From Stenotrophomonas daejeonensis (GTDB lineage: Bacteria > Pseudomonadota > Gammaproteobacteria > Xanthomonadales > Xanthomonadaceae), in NCBI RefSeq assembly GCF_001431505.1, contig NZ_LDJP01000022.1, positions 1 through 64,000 of the forward strand: a DNA stretch of 64,000 nt, written 5' to 3'. The position numbers were made by a program, and so were the translations under genes. Positions 1-12,268 of the stretch are shown here, piece by piece. Every line of letters begins with the position of its first letter. The first letter of the stretch is position 1. The notes beneath the pieces are model-generated. The model made no database searches. It saw nothing but the letters and a program-made list of their open reading frames with translations, and was not told the DNA's origin.

Positions 1-1
1 G

Positions 2-676
2 GTGCGCCAGGTCGCCGGCGGCCGGTACGAGATCGTCGCCGGCGAGCGCCGCTGGCGCGCGTCGAAGCTGGCCGGGCTGGACGAAGTGCCGGTGGTGGTG
101 CGCGAGCTGGAGGACCGCACCGTCATCGCGATGGCGCTGATCGAGAACATCCAGCGCGAGGACCTGAACCCGCTGGAAGAGGCCGAGGCGCTGCAGCGGC
201 TGATCTCCGAATTCTCGCTGACCCACGCCGAGGCCGCGCAGGCGGTGGGCCGCTCGCGTGCGTCGGTGTCCAACCTGCTGCGCCTGATCGACCTGCCGAT
301 AGGCGTGCGCGTGCTGCTGGAAAGCCGCCGGCTGGAGATGGGCCATGCCCGCGCGCTGCTGACGCTGGCACCGGAACTGGCGACCAAATTGGCACAGGAC
401 GCCGCCGACGAAGGCTGGTCGGTGCGCGAGGTCGAGCACCGCGCCCAGCAGTTCGCCGCCGGCAAGGTGCCGGGCGCGCGCACCGCCAAACCGAAGCCGG
501 CCGCGCCGCAGGCCGACATCGCCTCGCTGGAAACCGAGCTGTCCGAATCGCTGGGCACCAAGGTGGCGATCAACCACGGCCGCGGCGGCAAGGGCCGGCT
601 GGTGATCCATTACACCGACCTGGATACGCTCGACGGCGTGCTGGAAAAGCTGCGCGCCCGCCCCCCGCAGGGCTGA
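2..676 (+). CDS. parB: Chromosome-partitioning protein ParB (3' part)
   Basis: ParB binds parS sites near the origin and spreads into a nucleoprotein complex that ParA segregates. The left edge cuts the gene: reading is open from base 2 and 224 residues remain, so about 70-80 N-terminal residues are missing. Visible are the ParB/sulfiredoxin boxes GERRWRA and ENIQREDLNPLEEA (CTP-binding N-domain), a helix-turn-helix around AAQAVGRSRASVSNLLRL, a linker rich in Pro/Ala/Lys, and a C-terminal dimerisation segment. The first codon shown is not the true start. A parA gene would be expected just upstream, outside the window. No parS-like palindrome was recognised here. Confidence 0.95.
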   Translation: MRQVAGGRYEIVAGERRWRASKLAGLDEVPVVVRELEDRTVIAMALIENIQREDLNPLEEAEALQRLISEFSLTHAEAAQAVGRSRASVSNLLRLIDLPIGVRVLLESRRLEMGHARALLTLAPELATKLAQDAADEGWSVREVEHRAQQFAAGKVPGARTAKPKPAAPQADIASLETELSESLGTKVAINHGRGGKGRLVIHYTDLDTLDGVLEKLRARPPQG

Positions 677-710
677 TGTTCCTTCCATCGTTCGAGGTAC
701 CTGCAAGGCA

Positions 711-1013
711 ATGAACCCCACCAAGGTCGACCGCAATCACCTGTTGCGTCTGACCGACCTGCCGAATGTCGGGCCGGCCTGTGAAAAGGATCTGCGCATG
801 ATCGGGATCCGTGTCCCCGCGCACCTGCGCGGGCGTGATCCCTACGACATGTACGCGCAGTTGTGCCTGAAGACCGGCGTGGTGCACGACCCCTGCGTGA
901 TCGACGTGTTCCTGTCCATCGTGCGCTTCATGGCCGGGGAGGCGCCGCAGCCGTGGTGGGCGTTCAGCGCCGAGCGCAAGCAGGCTCTCGCAAAGGATCC
1001 AATGACGCTGTAG
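711..1013 (+). CDS. Cdd1-family (pathogenicity locus) helix-hairpin-helix protein
   Basis: This 100-residue protein fits the Cdd1 ('pathogenicity locus', PF11731) family. Near residues 14-30 it has a helix-hairpin-helix-like LTDLPNVGPACEKDLRMIGI, followed by the family-typical RDPYDMYAQLC and HDPCVIDVFLSIVRF blocks. Helix-hairpin-helix elements usually contact the DNA backbone, but the biochemical role of this family is not established. The ATG at 711 has AAGG a few bases upstream. It sits 34 bp after parB on the same strand and is followed by a palindromic repeat, so it probably ends the parB transcript. The family call is from motif recall. Confidence 0.8.
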   Translation: MNPTKVDRNHLLRLTDLPNVGPACEKDLRMIGIRVPAHLRGRDPYDMYAQLCLKTGVVHDPCVIDVFLSIVRFMAGEAPQPWWAFSAERKQALAKDPMTL

Positions 1014-1025
1014 TCGCTGTGTCCT

Positions 1026-1149
1026 TTCTCCCTCCGGGAGAAGGTGGCGCAAAGCGCCGGACGAGGGTACGGCTGGAGCCACTTGCAACCGGATGTTGCG
1101 ATGCTTCGCACCGGCCCTCTCCCCAACCCCTCCCCCGGAGGGGGAGGGG
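1026..1149. repeat. Intergenic repeat with two palindromes
   Basis: Two inverted repeats lie between the Cdd1 gene and the epimerase: TTCTCCC/GGGAGAA (1026-1042) and a longer C-rich/G-rich palindrome (1127-1149). They are joined by a segment of the kind often seen between genes in Xanthomonadaceae. It may act as a transcription terminator or be a dispersed repeat unit. No other full copy was noticed in this window. Confidence 0.6.
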
Positions 1150-1180
1150 CCTGAATCCCGCAAACTCCCGGAACAAGCAG

Positions 1181-2146
1181 ATGACCCTCCTCGTCACCGG
1201 CGCCGCCGGTTTCATCGGCGCCTACACCTGCCAGGCTCTGGCCGTGCGCGGTGAGCGCGTGGTCGGGCTGGACAACTACAACGACTACTACGACCCGCGG
1301 CTCAAGCGCGACCGCGTCGCCGCGCTGTGTCCGCAGGCCGACATCCGCACGCTCGACCTCGGCGATCGCGACGGCCTGGCCGCGCTGTTCGACGAGGTCC
1401 GGCCGACGCGGGTGATCCACCTGGCCGCGCAGGCCGGCGTGCGCTACTCGCTGCAGAACCCGCATGCCTACGTCGACAGCAACCTGGTCGGCTTCGTCAA
1501 CATGCTGGAGCTGTGCCGCCATCGCGGCGTGCGGCACCTGGTCTATGCGTCGAGCAGTTCGGTCTATGGCGACTCGGCCACGCCGCCGTTCTCCGAGGAC
1601 CAGCGCGTGGACCAGCCGCGCTCGCTGTACGCGGCGACCAAGGTCGCCAACGAGCTGATGGCCCACACCTACGCGCAGCTGTACGGCCTGCGTGCCACCG
1701 GCCTGCGCTTCTTCACCGTGTACGGCCCGTGGGGCCGGCCGGACATGGCACCGCTGCTGTTCGCGCGCGCGGTGCTGGCCGGGCGGCCGATCGAGGTATT
1801 CAACGAAGGCCGCATGCAGCGCGACTTCACACATGTTTCCGACATCGTCGCCGGTATCCTCGGCGCGCTCGACCATCCCCCGGAGGAGCCGGTGCCGCAC
1901 CGGGTGTTCAACCTCGGCAACCACACCCCGGTGGAACTGGAGCGCTTCATCGAGGTGATCGCGCAGGCCGCCGGCCGCCCGGCACGCAAGGTCTACAAGC
2001 CGATGCAGCCGGGCGACATGGTGCGCACGATGGCCGACACCGCGCGGGCGAAGGCCGCCTTCGGCTACGAACCGGCCACGCCGATCGAGGTCGGGTTGCC
2101 GCCGGTGGTAGCGTGGTGCCACGATTATTTCGGCGCGGCGGCCTGA
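1181..2146 (+). CDS. NAD-dependent nucleotide-sugar epimerase (UDP-glucuronate 4-epimerase-like)
   Basis: A 321-residue extended short-chain dehydrogenase/epimerase. It has the NAD-binding TGAAGFIG at residues 6-13, VIHLAAQAGVRYS, the Ser at YASSSSVYG and the catalytic SLYAATK (Tyr-x3-Lys). LDNYNDYYD and VYGPWGRPDMA are typical of UDP-glucuronate/UDP-galacturonate 4-epimerases (GAE/WbpP type). It would interconvert nucleotide sugars in the cytoplasm for surface polysaccharide. ATG 1181 is used because the conserved Rossmann strand begins at once; the longer open frame upstream runs through the repeat. The next genes are a glycosyltransferase and a LABN protein, which supports an envelope-sugar role. 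Exact substrate is inferred only. Confidence 0.88.
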   Translation: MTLLVTGAAGFIGAYTCQALAVRGERVVGLDNYNDYYDPRLKRDRVAALCPQADIRTLDLGDRDGLAALFDEVRPTRVIHLAAQAGVRYSLQNPHAYVDSNLVGFVNMLELCRHRGVRHLVYASSSSVYGDSATPPFSEDQRVDQPRSLYAATKVANELMAHTYAQLYGLRATGLRFFTVYGPWGRPDMAPLLFARAVLAGRPIEVFNEGRMQRDFTHVSDIVAGILGALDHPPEEPVPHRVFNLGNHTPVELERFIEVIAQAAGRPARKVYKPMQPGDMVRTMADTARAKAAFGYEPATPIEVGLPPVVAWCHDYFGAAA

Positions 2147-2203
2147 CTCATCTCCCGTCAAGCCACGTGCTGGAAAATGCGCGGCTTCCCCTTTCTCGAA
2201 CGC

Positions 2204-2938
2204 ATGGATTCCGCGATGGACCTGCCCGCACTCTCGGTGGTAGTCCCCGTCTTCAACGAGCGCGACAACGTCGCCCCGCTGGTCGATGAAATCACCGCTG
2301 CGCTGCGCGGGTGGCTGCCGTTCGAGATCGTCTATGTCGATGACGATTCGAAGGACGACACCCTGCAGGTGCTGCAGTCGCTGAAAGCCGCCAACCCGGA
2401 GCTGCGGGTGCTGCACCATGCCAGCCAGAGCGGGCAGAGCACCGCCGTGCGCAGCGGGGTGAAGGCCGCGCGCGCGCCGTGGATCGCCACCCTCGACGGT
2501 GACGGCCAGAACGACCCGGCCGACATCCCGAAACTGCTGGCCGCGCGCGATGCCGCCGCGCCGCAGGTCAAGCTGTTCGCCGGCTGGCGCGTCAACCGCC
2601 AGGACAGCGGTTCCAAGCGCTGGGCCAGCAAGTGGGCCAACGCCATCCGTGCGCGCATGCTGCGCGACGACACCCCCGACACCGGCTGCGGCATCAAGCT
2701 GTTCGAGCGCGACGCCTTCCTCGACCTGCCGTACTTCGACCACATGCACCGCTACCTGCCGGCGCTGATGCAGCGCGCCGGCTGGAAGACCGTGAGCGTG
2801 CCGGTCAACCACCGCCACCGCACCGCCGGCGTGTCCAAGTACACCAACTTCGGCCGCGCCCTGGTCGGCATCCGCGACCTGCGCGGCGTGGCCTGGCTGA
2901 TCGCGCGCAGCAGGCGCACGGCGGCCGAGGAACTGTGA
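2204..2938 (+). CDS. Family 2 glycosyltransferase (dolichyl/polyprenyl-phosphate sugar synthase type)
   Basis: A soluble GT-A fold transferase of the DPM1/ArnC kind. It has VVVPVFNERDN at the N-terminus, YVDDDSKDDT, LDGDGQNDP (DXD-like metal site) and GCGIKLFERD. It would move a sugar from a nucleotide donor to a polyprenyl phosphate on the cytoplasmic face. ATGs at 2177, 2204 and 2216 are all in frame; 2204 or 2216 puts the catalytic domain at the N-terminus as in the family, and none has a strong ribosome-binding site. It ends 2 bp before the next ATG, so translation is probably coupled to the LABN gene. It has no C-terminal membrane helices, which the LABN partner may supply. Confidence 0.9.
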   Translation: MDSAMDLPALSVVVPVFNERDNVAPLVDEITAALRGWLPFEIVYVDDDSKDDTLQVLQSLKAANPELRVLHHASQSGQSTAVRSGVKAARAPWIATLDGDGQNDPADIPKLLAARDAAAPQVKLFAGWRVNRQDSGSKRWASKWANAIRARMLRDDTPDTGCGIKLFERDAFLDLPYFDHMHRYLPALMQRAGWKTVSVPVNHRHRTAGVSKYTNFGRALVGIRDLRGVAWLIARSRRTAAEEL

Positions 2939-2940
2939 GC

Positions 2941-3276
2941 ATGGACGTCATGAACCAGTCGCTGCCGTGGCTGGAGTGGACCGGCGTGCACATGTCGCCG
3001 TGGAAACTGATCGGCCTGACCGGCGCGCTGATGTTCGGCGGCCGCTGGCTGGTGCAGTTCATCGCCTCCCGGCGCGCCGGCAAGCCGGTGATCCCGCGGC
3101 TGTTCTGGTACATGAGCGTGGCCGGCAGCCTGATGACGCTGAGCTACTTCGTGTTCTCGGCCAAGCAGGACGCGGTGGGCGTGATCCAGAACCTGTTCCC
3201 GGCCTTCACCGCGCTGTACAGCCTGCATCTGGACATCCGCCATCGCGGCTGGAAGCGCGACCGGGCGGGGCACTGA
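2941..3276 (+). CDS. LABN (lipid-A-disaccharide synthase N-terminal-like) small membrane protein
   Basis: A 111-residue protein with about three hydrophobic segments (SPWKLIGLTGALMFG, the segment near PVIPRLFWYMSVAGS, and LFPAFTALYSL). The conserved RWLVQFIASRR and YMSVAGSLMTLSYF blocks match the LABN domain (PF07578). Such proteins are often encoded beside polyprenyl-phosphate glycosyltransferases and are thought to help place or flip the lipid-linked sugar. The start, ATG 2941, lies 2 bp after the glycosyltransferase stop codon. Family assignment is fairly secure; a transport role is inference from operon context. Confidence 0.85.
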   Translation: MDVMNQSLPWLEWTGVHMSPWKLIGLTGALMFGGRWLVQFIASRRAGKPVIPRLFWYMSVAGSLMTLSYFVFSAKQDAVGVIQNLFPAFTALYSLHLDIRHRGWKRDRAGH

Positions 3277-3370
3277 TTCCGGCGATTTTTCCGCCTGAAT
3301 CGGTCTAGGTCGGCCAATGGATTCAATGCGATGATCGGGGCAACCTGCCATTCATCCGGGGAACCCGACC

Positions 3371-5176
3371 GTGAAATCGCCGTTGACCGCCGCCATCCTG
3401 CTCGCCCTCGCCCTCGCCCTCGCCCTCGCCCTCGGCCTGGCTGCCGCGCCCGCTCTTGCCGCCACGCCGTCCGCGCCCGCCACGCTGGCCGCGCATGCCG
3501 CCGACGCGCAGTTCAAGGCGATCTACGAGAAGGAATGGGCCTGGCGCCAGAGCGCCGGCGGCGAGGCCGACGAGGACAGCGACGCCCCGGCCAGCGCCAC
3601 GCATCTGCCCGACGTCGGCGCGCAGGCGCAGCAGGCGCGGCTGAAGGTGTGGGAGCAGGTGCTGGAGCAGCTCGAAGCCATCGACCCGGCCACGCTGTCG
3701 GCCGACAACCAGGTCAACTACGCCATCTACAGGTACCAGGTCGAGAACCTCGCCGACGCGGTGCGCCTGCGCACCTACGAGATGCCGTTCAACGCCGACT
3801 CCTCGTTCTGGTCGAACCTGTCGTTCATGGCCCGTCGCGAGATGAAGACCGCGCAGGACTACCGCAACTACATCGCGCGCCTGAACGACGTGCCGCGCTA
3901 CTTCGGGCAGCAGACCGAGAACATGCGCGCCGGCCTGTCCCGCGGTTTCAGCGTGCCGCGCGCGGTGCTCGACGGCCGCGACGTGTCGATCTCGATGGTT
4001 GCCGAGCTCGAGGACCCGACCGGGTCGCCGCTGTACGCGCCGTTCAAGAAGCTGCCGGCGGGCATACCGGCCGCCGAGCAGCAGGAGCTGCGCGATGAAG
4101 CACGGCAGGCCATCGCCGGCAGCGTGATCCCGGCCTTCGCCGGACTGCTCACCTTCTTCCGCGAGGAATACGTGCCGCAGGCGCGCACCACCCTGGCCGC
4201 GGAGAAGATGCCCGGCGGCGAAGCGTTCTACCGCCAGCAGATACGCGAATACACCACGCTGGACCTGTCGCCCGAGCAGATCCACGCGATCGGGCTGGAG
4301 GAGGTGGCGCGCATCCAGAAGGAAATGGACGCGATCATCGACAAGGTGGGTTTCAAGGGCAAAAGCGCACAGACCCGCTTCGCCGATTTCCTCGAATTCC
4401 TGCGCACAGACCCGCAGTTCTACGCCAAGACCCCGGACGAACTGCTGTGGCGCGCGGCGTGGATCGCCAAGCGCATCGATGGCGTGATCGGCCGCTACAT
4501 GACCCTGCCGCGCGCGCGCTTCACCATCGTCCCGGTGCCGCCGGACATCGCCCCGTTCTGGACCGCCGGCCGCGGCGGCATGGGCACCTACTGGCTCAAC
4601 ACCTACAACCTGCCGGCGCGCCCGCTGTACAACCTGCCGGCGCTGACCCTGCACGAATCCGACCCCGGCCACGCGCTGCAGGGCGCGCTGGCCGCCGAGC
4701 AGGGCGAACAGCCGGACTTCCGCCGTGGCGCCTACATCTCCGCCTATGGCGAAGGCTGGGGCCTGTACAGCGAGAAGCTGGGCGTGGAGATGGGCATCTA
4801 CGAAACCCCCTACGAGGACTTCGGCCGGCTGACCTACGAGATGTGGCGCGCCTGCCGCCTGGTCATCGACACCGGCGTGCACCACTTCGGCTGGAGCCGC
4901 GAACAGGCGCTGGCCTACCTGCGCGACCGCACCGCGCTGAGCGAGCACGAGGTCACTACCGAGGTGGATCGCTACATCTCCTGGCCGGCGCAGGCACTGA
5001 GCTACAAGCTGGGCGAGATCAGCATCGTCAAGCTGCGCGCGCAGGCCGAGAAGGAGCTGGGCGACAAGTTCGACGTCAAGGCCTTCCACGACGCCGTGCT
5101 CAAGCAGGGCTCGGTGCCGCTGCCGGTGCTGGAGCAGCAGATCAAGGCCTGGATCGAAGCGCGCAAGAAGGCCTGA
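3371..5176 (+). CDS. Exported DUF885-family metallopeptidase-like protein
   Basis: A 601-residue protein of the DUF885 family. The family resembles zinc peptidases; members have HESxPGH and EGWxxYxE motifs, seen here as HESDPGH (about residue 428) and GEGWGLYSEKLG (about 460). The N-terminus is a signal peptide whose hydrophobic core is built from repeated Leu-Ala codons (hexamer repeat 3401-3430) and ends near AAPALAA. GTG 3371 is the start: GGGGA lies about 9 bases upstream and the codon begins the signal peptide. Likely periplasmic, perhaps a carboxypeptidase/dipeptidase; substrate unknown. It is monocistronic and followed by tandem GTAG repeats. Confidence 0.9.
   Translation: MKSPLTAAILLALALALALALGLAAAPALAATPSAPATLAAHAADAQFKAIYEKEWAWRQSAGGEADEDSDAPASATHLPDVGAQAQQARLKVWEQVLEQLEAIDPATLSADNQVNYAIYRYQVENLADAVRLRTYEMPFNADSSFWSNLSFMARREMKTAQDYRNYIARLNDVPRYFGQQTENMRAGLSRGFSVPRAVLDGRDVSISMVAELEDPTGSPLYAPFKKLPAGIPAAEQQELRDEARQAIAGSVIPAFAGLLTFFREEYVPQARTTLAAEKMPGGEAFYRQQIREYTTLDLSPEQIHAIGLEEVARIQKEMDAIIDKVGFKGKSAQTRFADFLEFLRTDPQFYAKTPDELLWRAAWIAKRIDGVIGRYMTLPRARFTIVPVPPDIAPFWTAGRGGMGTYWLNTYNLPARPLYNLPALTLHESDPGHALQGALAAEQGEQPDFRRGAYISAYGEGWGLYSEKLGVEMGIYETPYEDFGRLTYEMWRACRLVIDTGVHHFGWSREQALAYLRDRTALSEHEVTTEVDRYISWPAQALSYKLGEISIVKLRAQAEKELGDKFDVKAFHDAVLKQGSVPLPVLEQQIKAWIEARKKA
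3401..3430 (+). repeat. CTCGCC x5 hexanucleotide repeat in a signal peptide
   Basis: Five perfect CTCGCC units encode Leu-Ala pairs in the signal-peptide core of the DUF885 protein. Gain or loss of a unit would keep the reading frame and change hydrophobic-core length by two residues. Confidence 0.95.
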
Positions 5177-5551
5177 TGCGCTGACGGGTAGTGCCGGCCG
5201 CTGGCCGGCAACCGCACGATGCCGGAATACCAAGGTTGCCCGCCAGTAGGTCGGGGCTATGTCCCCGACGGGCCGGATCGACATACCGGATCAAACCGGA
5301 TCGACGAGCGCAGGCGGCCCCGGGATTGCTTGCGTCGGCCGCGTAGGGCCGACCTACGCCACTGATGCGCTGACGGGTAGTGCCGGCCGCCGGCCGGCAA
5401 CCGCACGATGCCGGAATACCAAGGTTGCCCGCCAGTAGGTCGGGGCTATGTCCCCGACGTGCCGGATCGACATGCCGGATCAAACCGGATCGACGAGCGC
5501 AGGTGGCCCCGGGATTGCTTGCGTCGGCCACGCAGGGCCGACCTGCGCCAC
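5174..5551. repeat. 189-bp tandem direct repeat carrying GTAG palindromes
   Basis: Copy 1 (5174-5362) and copy 2 (5363-5551) are nearly identical with a period of 189 bp. Each contains a GTAG-headed palindrome of the GTAGTGCCGGCC type (from 5188 and 5377), a second GTAGGTCGGGG/CCCCGAC palindrome (from 5246 and 5435), and a GGGCCGACC element near the end that starts with GTAG only in copy 1 (5343). A further partial palindrome follows at about 5570-5598. Unit structure matches SMAG-type REP elements of Stenotrophomonas. No coding gene is seen in 5177-5654. Confidence 0.9.
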
Positions 5552-5654
5552 TGCACGATGTTGGAATGCGGGGTTGCCGGCCAGCGGCCGGCACTGCTTG
5601 GGCGCGTTCCCCTGCGATTGTGTAACGCGCGGTGCCATCGCTACCCTGCCGCGC

Positions 5655-6026
5655 ATGCTCGCCTTCCTGCGCCGCCGTTCGCCGTTGCTGCTCCGCCTGC
5701 TGGTGCTGGTGGTGGTCGCGCTCGGCAGCGCCGGCGGCACGCTGGTGTCGGCCCTGGGCGAGCTGCATGCGGCGGGCCATGCCGACCACGCCGCCGCGCA
5801 TGCGTTGCCGGCAGCGGATGCCCGCGACGACGATGACGGCGAAGCACGCTTGCTGCACCTGCTGGTCCACTGCGGCCATTGCCACGGCCACGGCGGCGTG
5901 TTGCCGTTCGCCGCGCCGGTGTGGGAGGTGGCGATGCCGCCGGCCGTGACCACGCCGACACCAAACGACGACAACTGGCGTCCGGCACCGCTGGAAAGCC
6001 TGCTGCGTCCCCCGATTCCGGCCTGA
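5655..6026 (+). CDS. Small His-rich exported protein at head of the czc operon (CzcI-like)
   Basis: A 123-residue protein with an N-terminal hydrophobic segment (LLLRLLVLVVVALGSAGG) and a His-rich body (HAAGHADHAAAHA, then HLLVHCGHCHGHGG). This suggests a membrane-anchored or secreted periplasmic metal-binding protein. Similar small proteins (CzcI) precede czcC in heavy-metal efflux operons and are linked to regulation or metal handling; sequence identity to CzcI is not claimed. ATG 5655 starts the hydrophobic segment; the longer upstream frame runs through the repeats. TACCCT lies 7 bases before the ATG, and a weak TTGGGC-17-TGTAAC pair lies at 5598-5626. czcC follows 54 bp downstream. Confidence 0.75.
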   Translation: MLAFLRRRSPLLLRLLVLVVVALGSAGGTLVSALGELHAAGHADHAAAHALPAADARDDDDGEARLLHLLVHCGHCHGHGGVLPFAAPVWEVAMPPAVTTPTPNDDNWRPAPLESLLRPPIPA

Positions 6027-6080
6027 TCCCGCGTCCGCGCTGCGGACGCCCCGATCCTTTTCCGAAACCGGAGATTCCCC

Positions 6081-7348
6081 ATGTGGAAACGCCTGGCCGC
6101 GCTCGCGGCCCTGGCGATCGCGCCGTGCGCCTTCGCGCAGGCGCCGTCGCCGCCTGCACCCTTGACCCTCGACGAGGCGATCGGCCGCGTCGCCCGCCTC
6201 CATCCCGACCTGCGCCTGCCGGCGCTGCAGCGTGCCGCCGCCGAAGCCCGTCATGATGGCGCCGGCTTCAAGCCGCCGCTGGCGTTCGGCGTCGAAGTCG
6301 AAAATGTCCTCGGCACCGGCACCCGCCGCGGCTTCGACGGCAGTGAAGTCACGGTCTCGCTGGCCGGTGTTCTCGAACGAGGCGGCAAGCTCGACGCCCG
6401 CCGCGCGGTGGCGCAGGCCAACCTCGACGCCGTGGCCCCGCAGCGCGAGATCGCACGACTGGACCTGATGGCCGAAGTCGCACGCCGCTACCTGGCGGTC
6501 ACCGCCGCGGACAACCGGCACCGGATCGCGCTGGACGATATCGAGCAGCGCCGCCGCGCGGTGCAGGCCGCGCGCCTGCGCCTGCAGGCCGGCGCTTCCC
6601 CCGCGTCCACGTTGCTGACCGCACAGGCTGCACTGGCGCAGGCCGAGCTGGACCGCGACCGCGCCATCGAGGCCGGCCGCGCCGCGCGGCTGTCGCTGGC
6701 CGCGTTGTGGAATGCGCGCGAGGCGGATTTCGACGCGGTCAGTGGCGATCCGCTGCAATTGCCGGCAGTGCAGGATTTCCGGCAATTGGCGCAGCTGCTG
6801 GCCGATACCCCGGAGCTGGCGCTGATCGCCGGGCAGGTGCGCGTGCGCGAGGCGCAGGTGCAGTTGGCGCGCAGCCAGCAGCGCGGCGACCTGTCGTGGC
6901 AACTGGGCGTGCGCAACGATCGCGCCAGCGGCGACACCGCGCTGGTCGGCGGTTTCAACCTGCCGCTGGGCGGCGCCCGCCGTGCCGCACCGGACATCCG
7001 CGCCGCGCAGGCGGAGTTGGCAATGACGGCGCTGGAGCGCGAATCCCGCGTGCTGCAACTGCACGCGACGCTGGCCGAAGCCCACGGCCGCTACCGCACC
7101 GCGCGATTGGAGGTGCGGCGCCTCGGCAGCGACGTGCTGCCGCAACTGCAGCGCGCCGAAAAGAGTGCGGAAACCGCATGGCGCGCGGGCGCGATCAGCT
7201 ACCTCGAATGGGCGCAGCTGCAAGCCATGCGCATCGAAGCGCGGCAACGCCAGCTCGCCGCCGCGCTCGCCGCGCAAACCGCCCTGATCGAAATCCAGCG
7301 CCTGAGCGGGCAACCGCTGCTCGCCACCGCTTCCGAAGGAACCATGCC

Positions 7349-7352
<4 letters not shown>
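6081..7352 (+). CDS. czcC: CzcC-type outer-membrane efflux protein
   Basis: A 423-residue TolC-superfamily protein: signal peptide (MWKRLAALAALAIAPCAFAQ), two long coiled-coil alpha-helical repeats (around LTLDEAIGRVARLHPDL and the second half) and the typical SGQPL end. It would form the outer-membrane duct of a tripartite heavy-metal efflux pump with CzcB and CzcA. Slightly short for the family but not truncated. Its TGA overlaps the czcB ATG (ATGA at 7349), indicating translational coupling. The substrate (Zn/Co/Cd/Ni) is inferred from CzcA. Confidence 0.92.
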
Positions 7353-11552
<4,200 letters not shown>

Positions 11553-11568
11553 ACGGGGCGGAGGCGAC

Positions 11569-12213
11569 ATGAGCGACTGCTGCGGCTGCGGCAAGACGCT
11601 GGAAGTCGAGCGCATGCAGGCGCGGCAGCGGCGCGTGCTGTGGTTGGTGCTGGCGATCAACCTGCTCACCTTCGCGATGATGATGCTGGCGGCCTGGCAC
11701 AGCGGCTCGGCCTCGCTGTTGTCGGGCAGCCTCGACAACCTCGGCGACGCGCTGACCTACGCGTTGAGCCTGGCGGTGGTCGGTGCCAGCGTCGCCGCCA
11801 AGGCGCGGGTGGCGATGCTCAAGGCGGTGTTCATCCTCTGTGCCGCGCTGGCGGTGGCGGCGGGCATCGGCTGGAAGCTGGCGCATCCGCACCTGCCGCT
11901 GTTCGAGAGCATGGGCATCGCCGCGCTGCTGAACCTGGCCGCCAACCTGCTGTGCCTGCGCCTGTTGTGGCCGTACCGGCAGGGCGACATCAACCTCGCC
12001 TCGGCGTGGGCCTGCTCGCTCAACGATGTCTACGAAGGCGGCGCGGTGATCCTCGCCGCGCTGGCGGTATGGGCCTTCGGCGCCGGCTGGCCGGACCTGC
12101 TGATCGCCGTGGCCTTGCTGCTGCTGTTCCTGCGCTCGGCCTGGCGGGTGGCGCGCGCGGCGTGGCACGAGCTGCGCGGGCAGGACGAGGGCTGCACCGG
12201 ATCGGCTTCCTGA
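11569..12213 (+). CDS. Short CDF-like cation transporter
   Basis: A 214-residue membrane protein with a Cys-rich N-terminus (DCCGCGK) and about five or six membrane helices. The helix with GSLDNLGDALTYALS resembles the metal-binding Asp helix of cation diffusion facilitators, and SLNDVYEGGAVILAA resembles the second site. It lacks the usual cytoplasmic C-terminal domain. ATG 11569 is chosen over the in-frame ATG at 11539 because GGAGG (11559-11563) is well spaced. It lies 16 bp after czcA and probably completes the operon by moving metal from cytoplasm to periplasm for Czc export. Confidence 0.8.
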   Translation: MSDCCGCGKTLEVERMQARQRRVLWLVLAINLLTFAMMMLAAWHSGSASLLSGSLDNLGDALTYALSLAVVGASVAAKARVAMLKAVFILCAALAVAAGIGWKLAHPHLPLFESMGIAALLNLAANLLCLRLLWPYRQGDINLASAWACSLNDVYEGGAVILAALAVWAFGAGWPDLLIAVALLLLFLRSAWRVARAAWHELRGQDEGCTGSAS

Positions 12214-12268
12214 ACGGGAGGACGTGCGGCATCCTGTCGTCCATCGCACGAGGAGAATGGGAAGCGCC

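Noticed and set aside
5177-5654. CRISPR-like array because of repeated units
   Set aside because: Only two 189-bp units in tandem with no spacer alternation; palindromic GTAG structure explains them.
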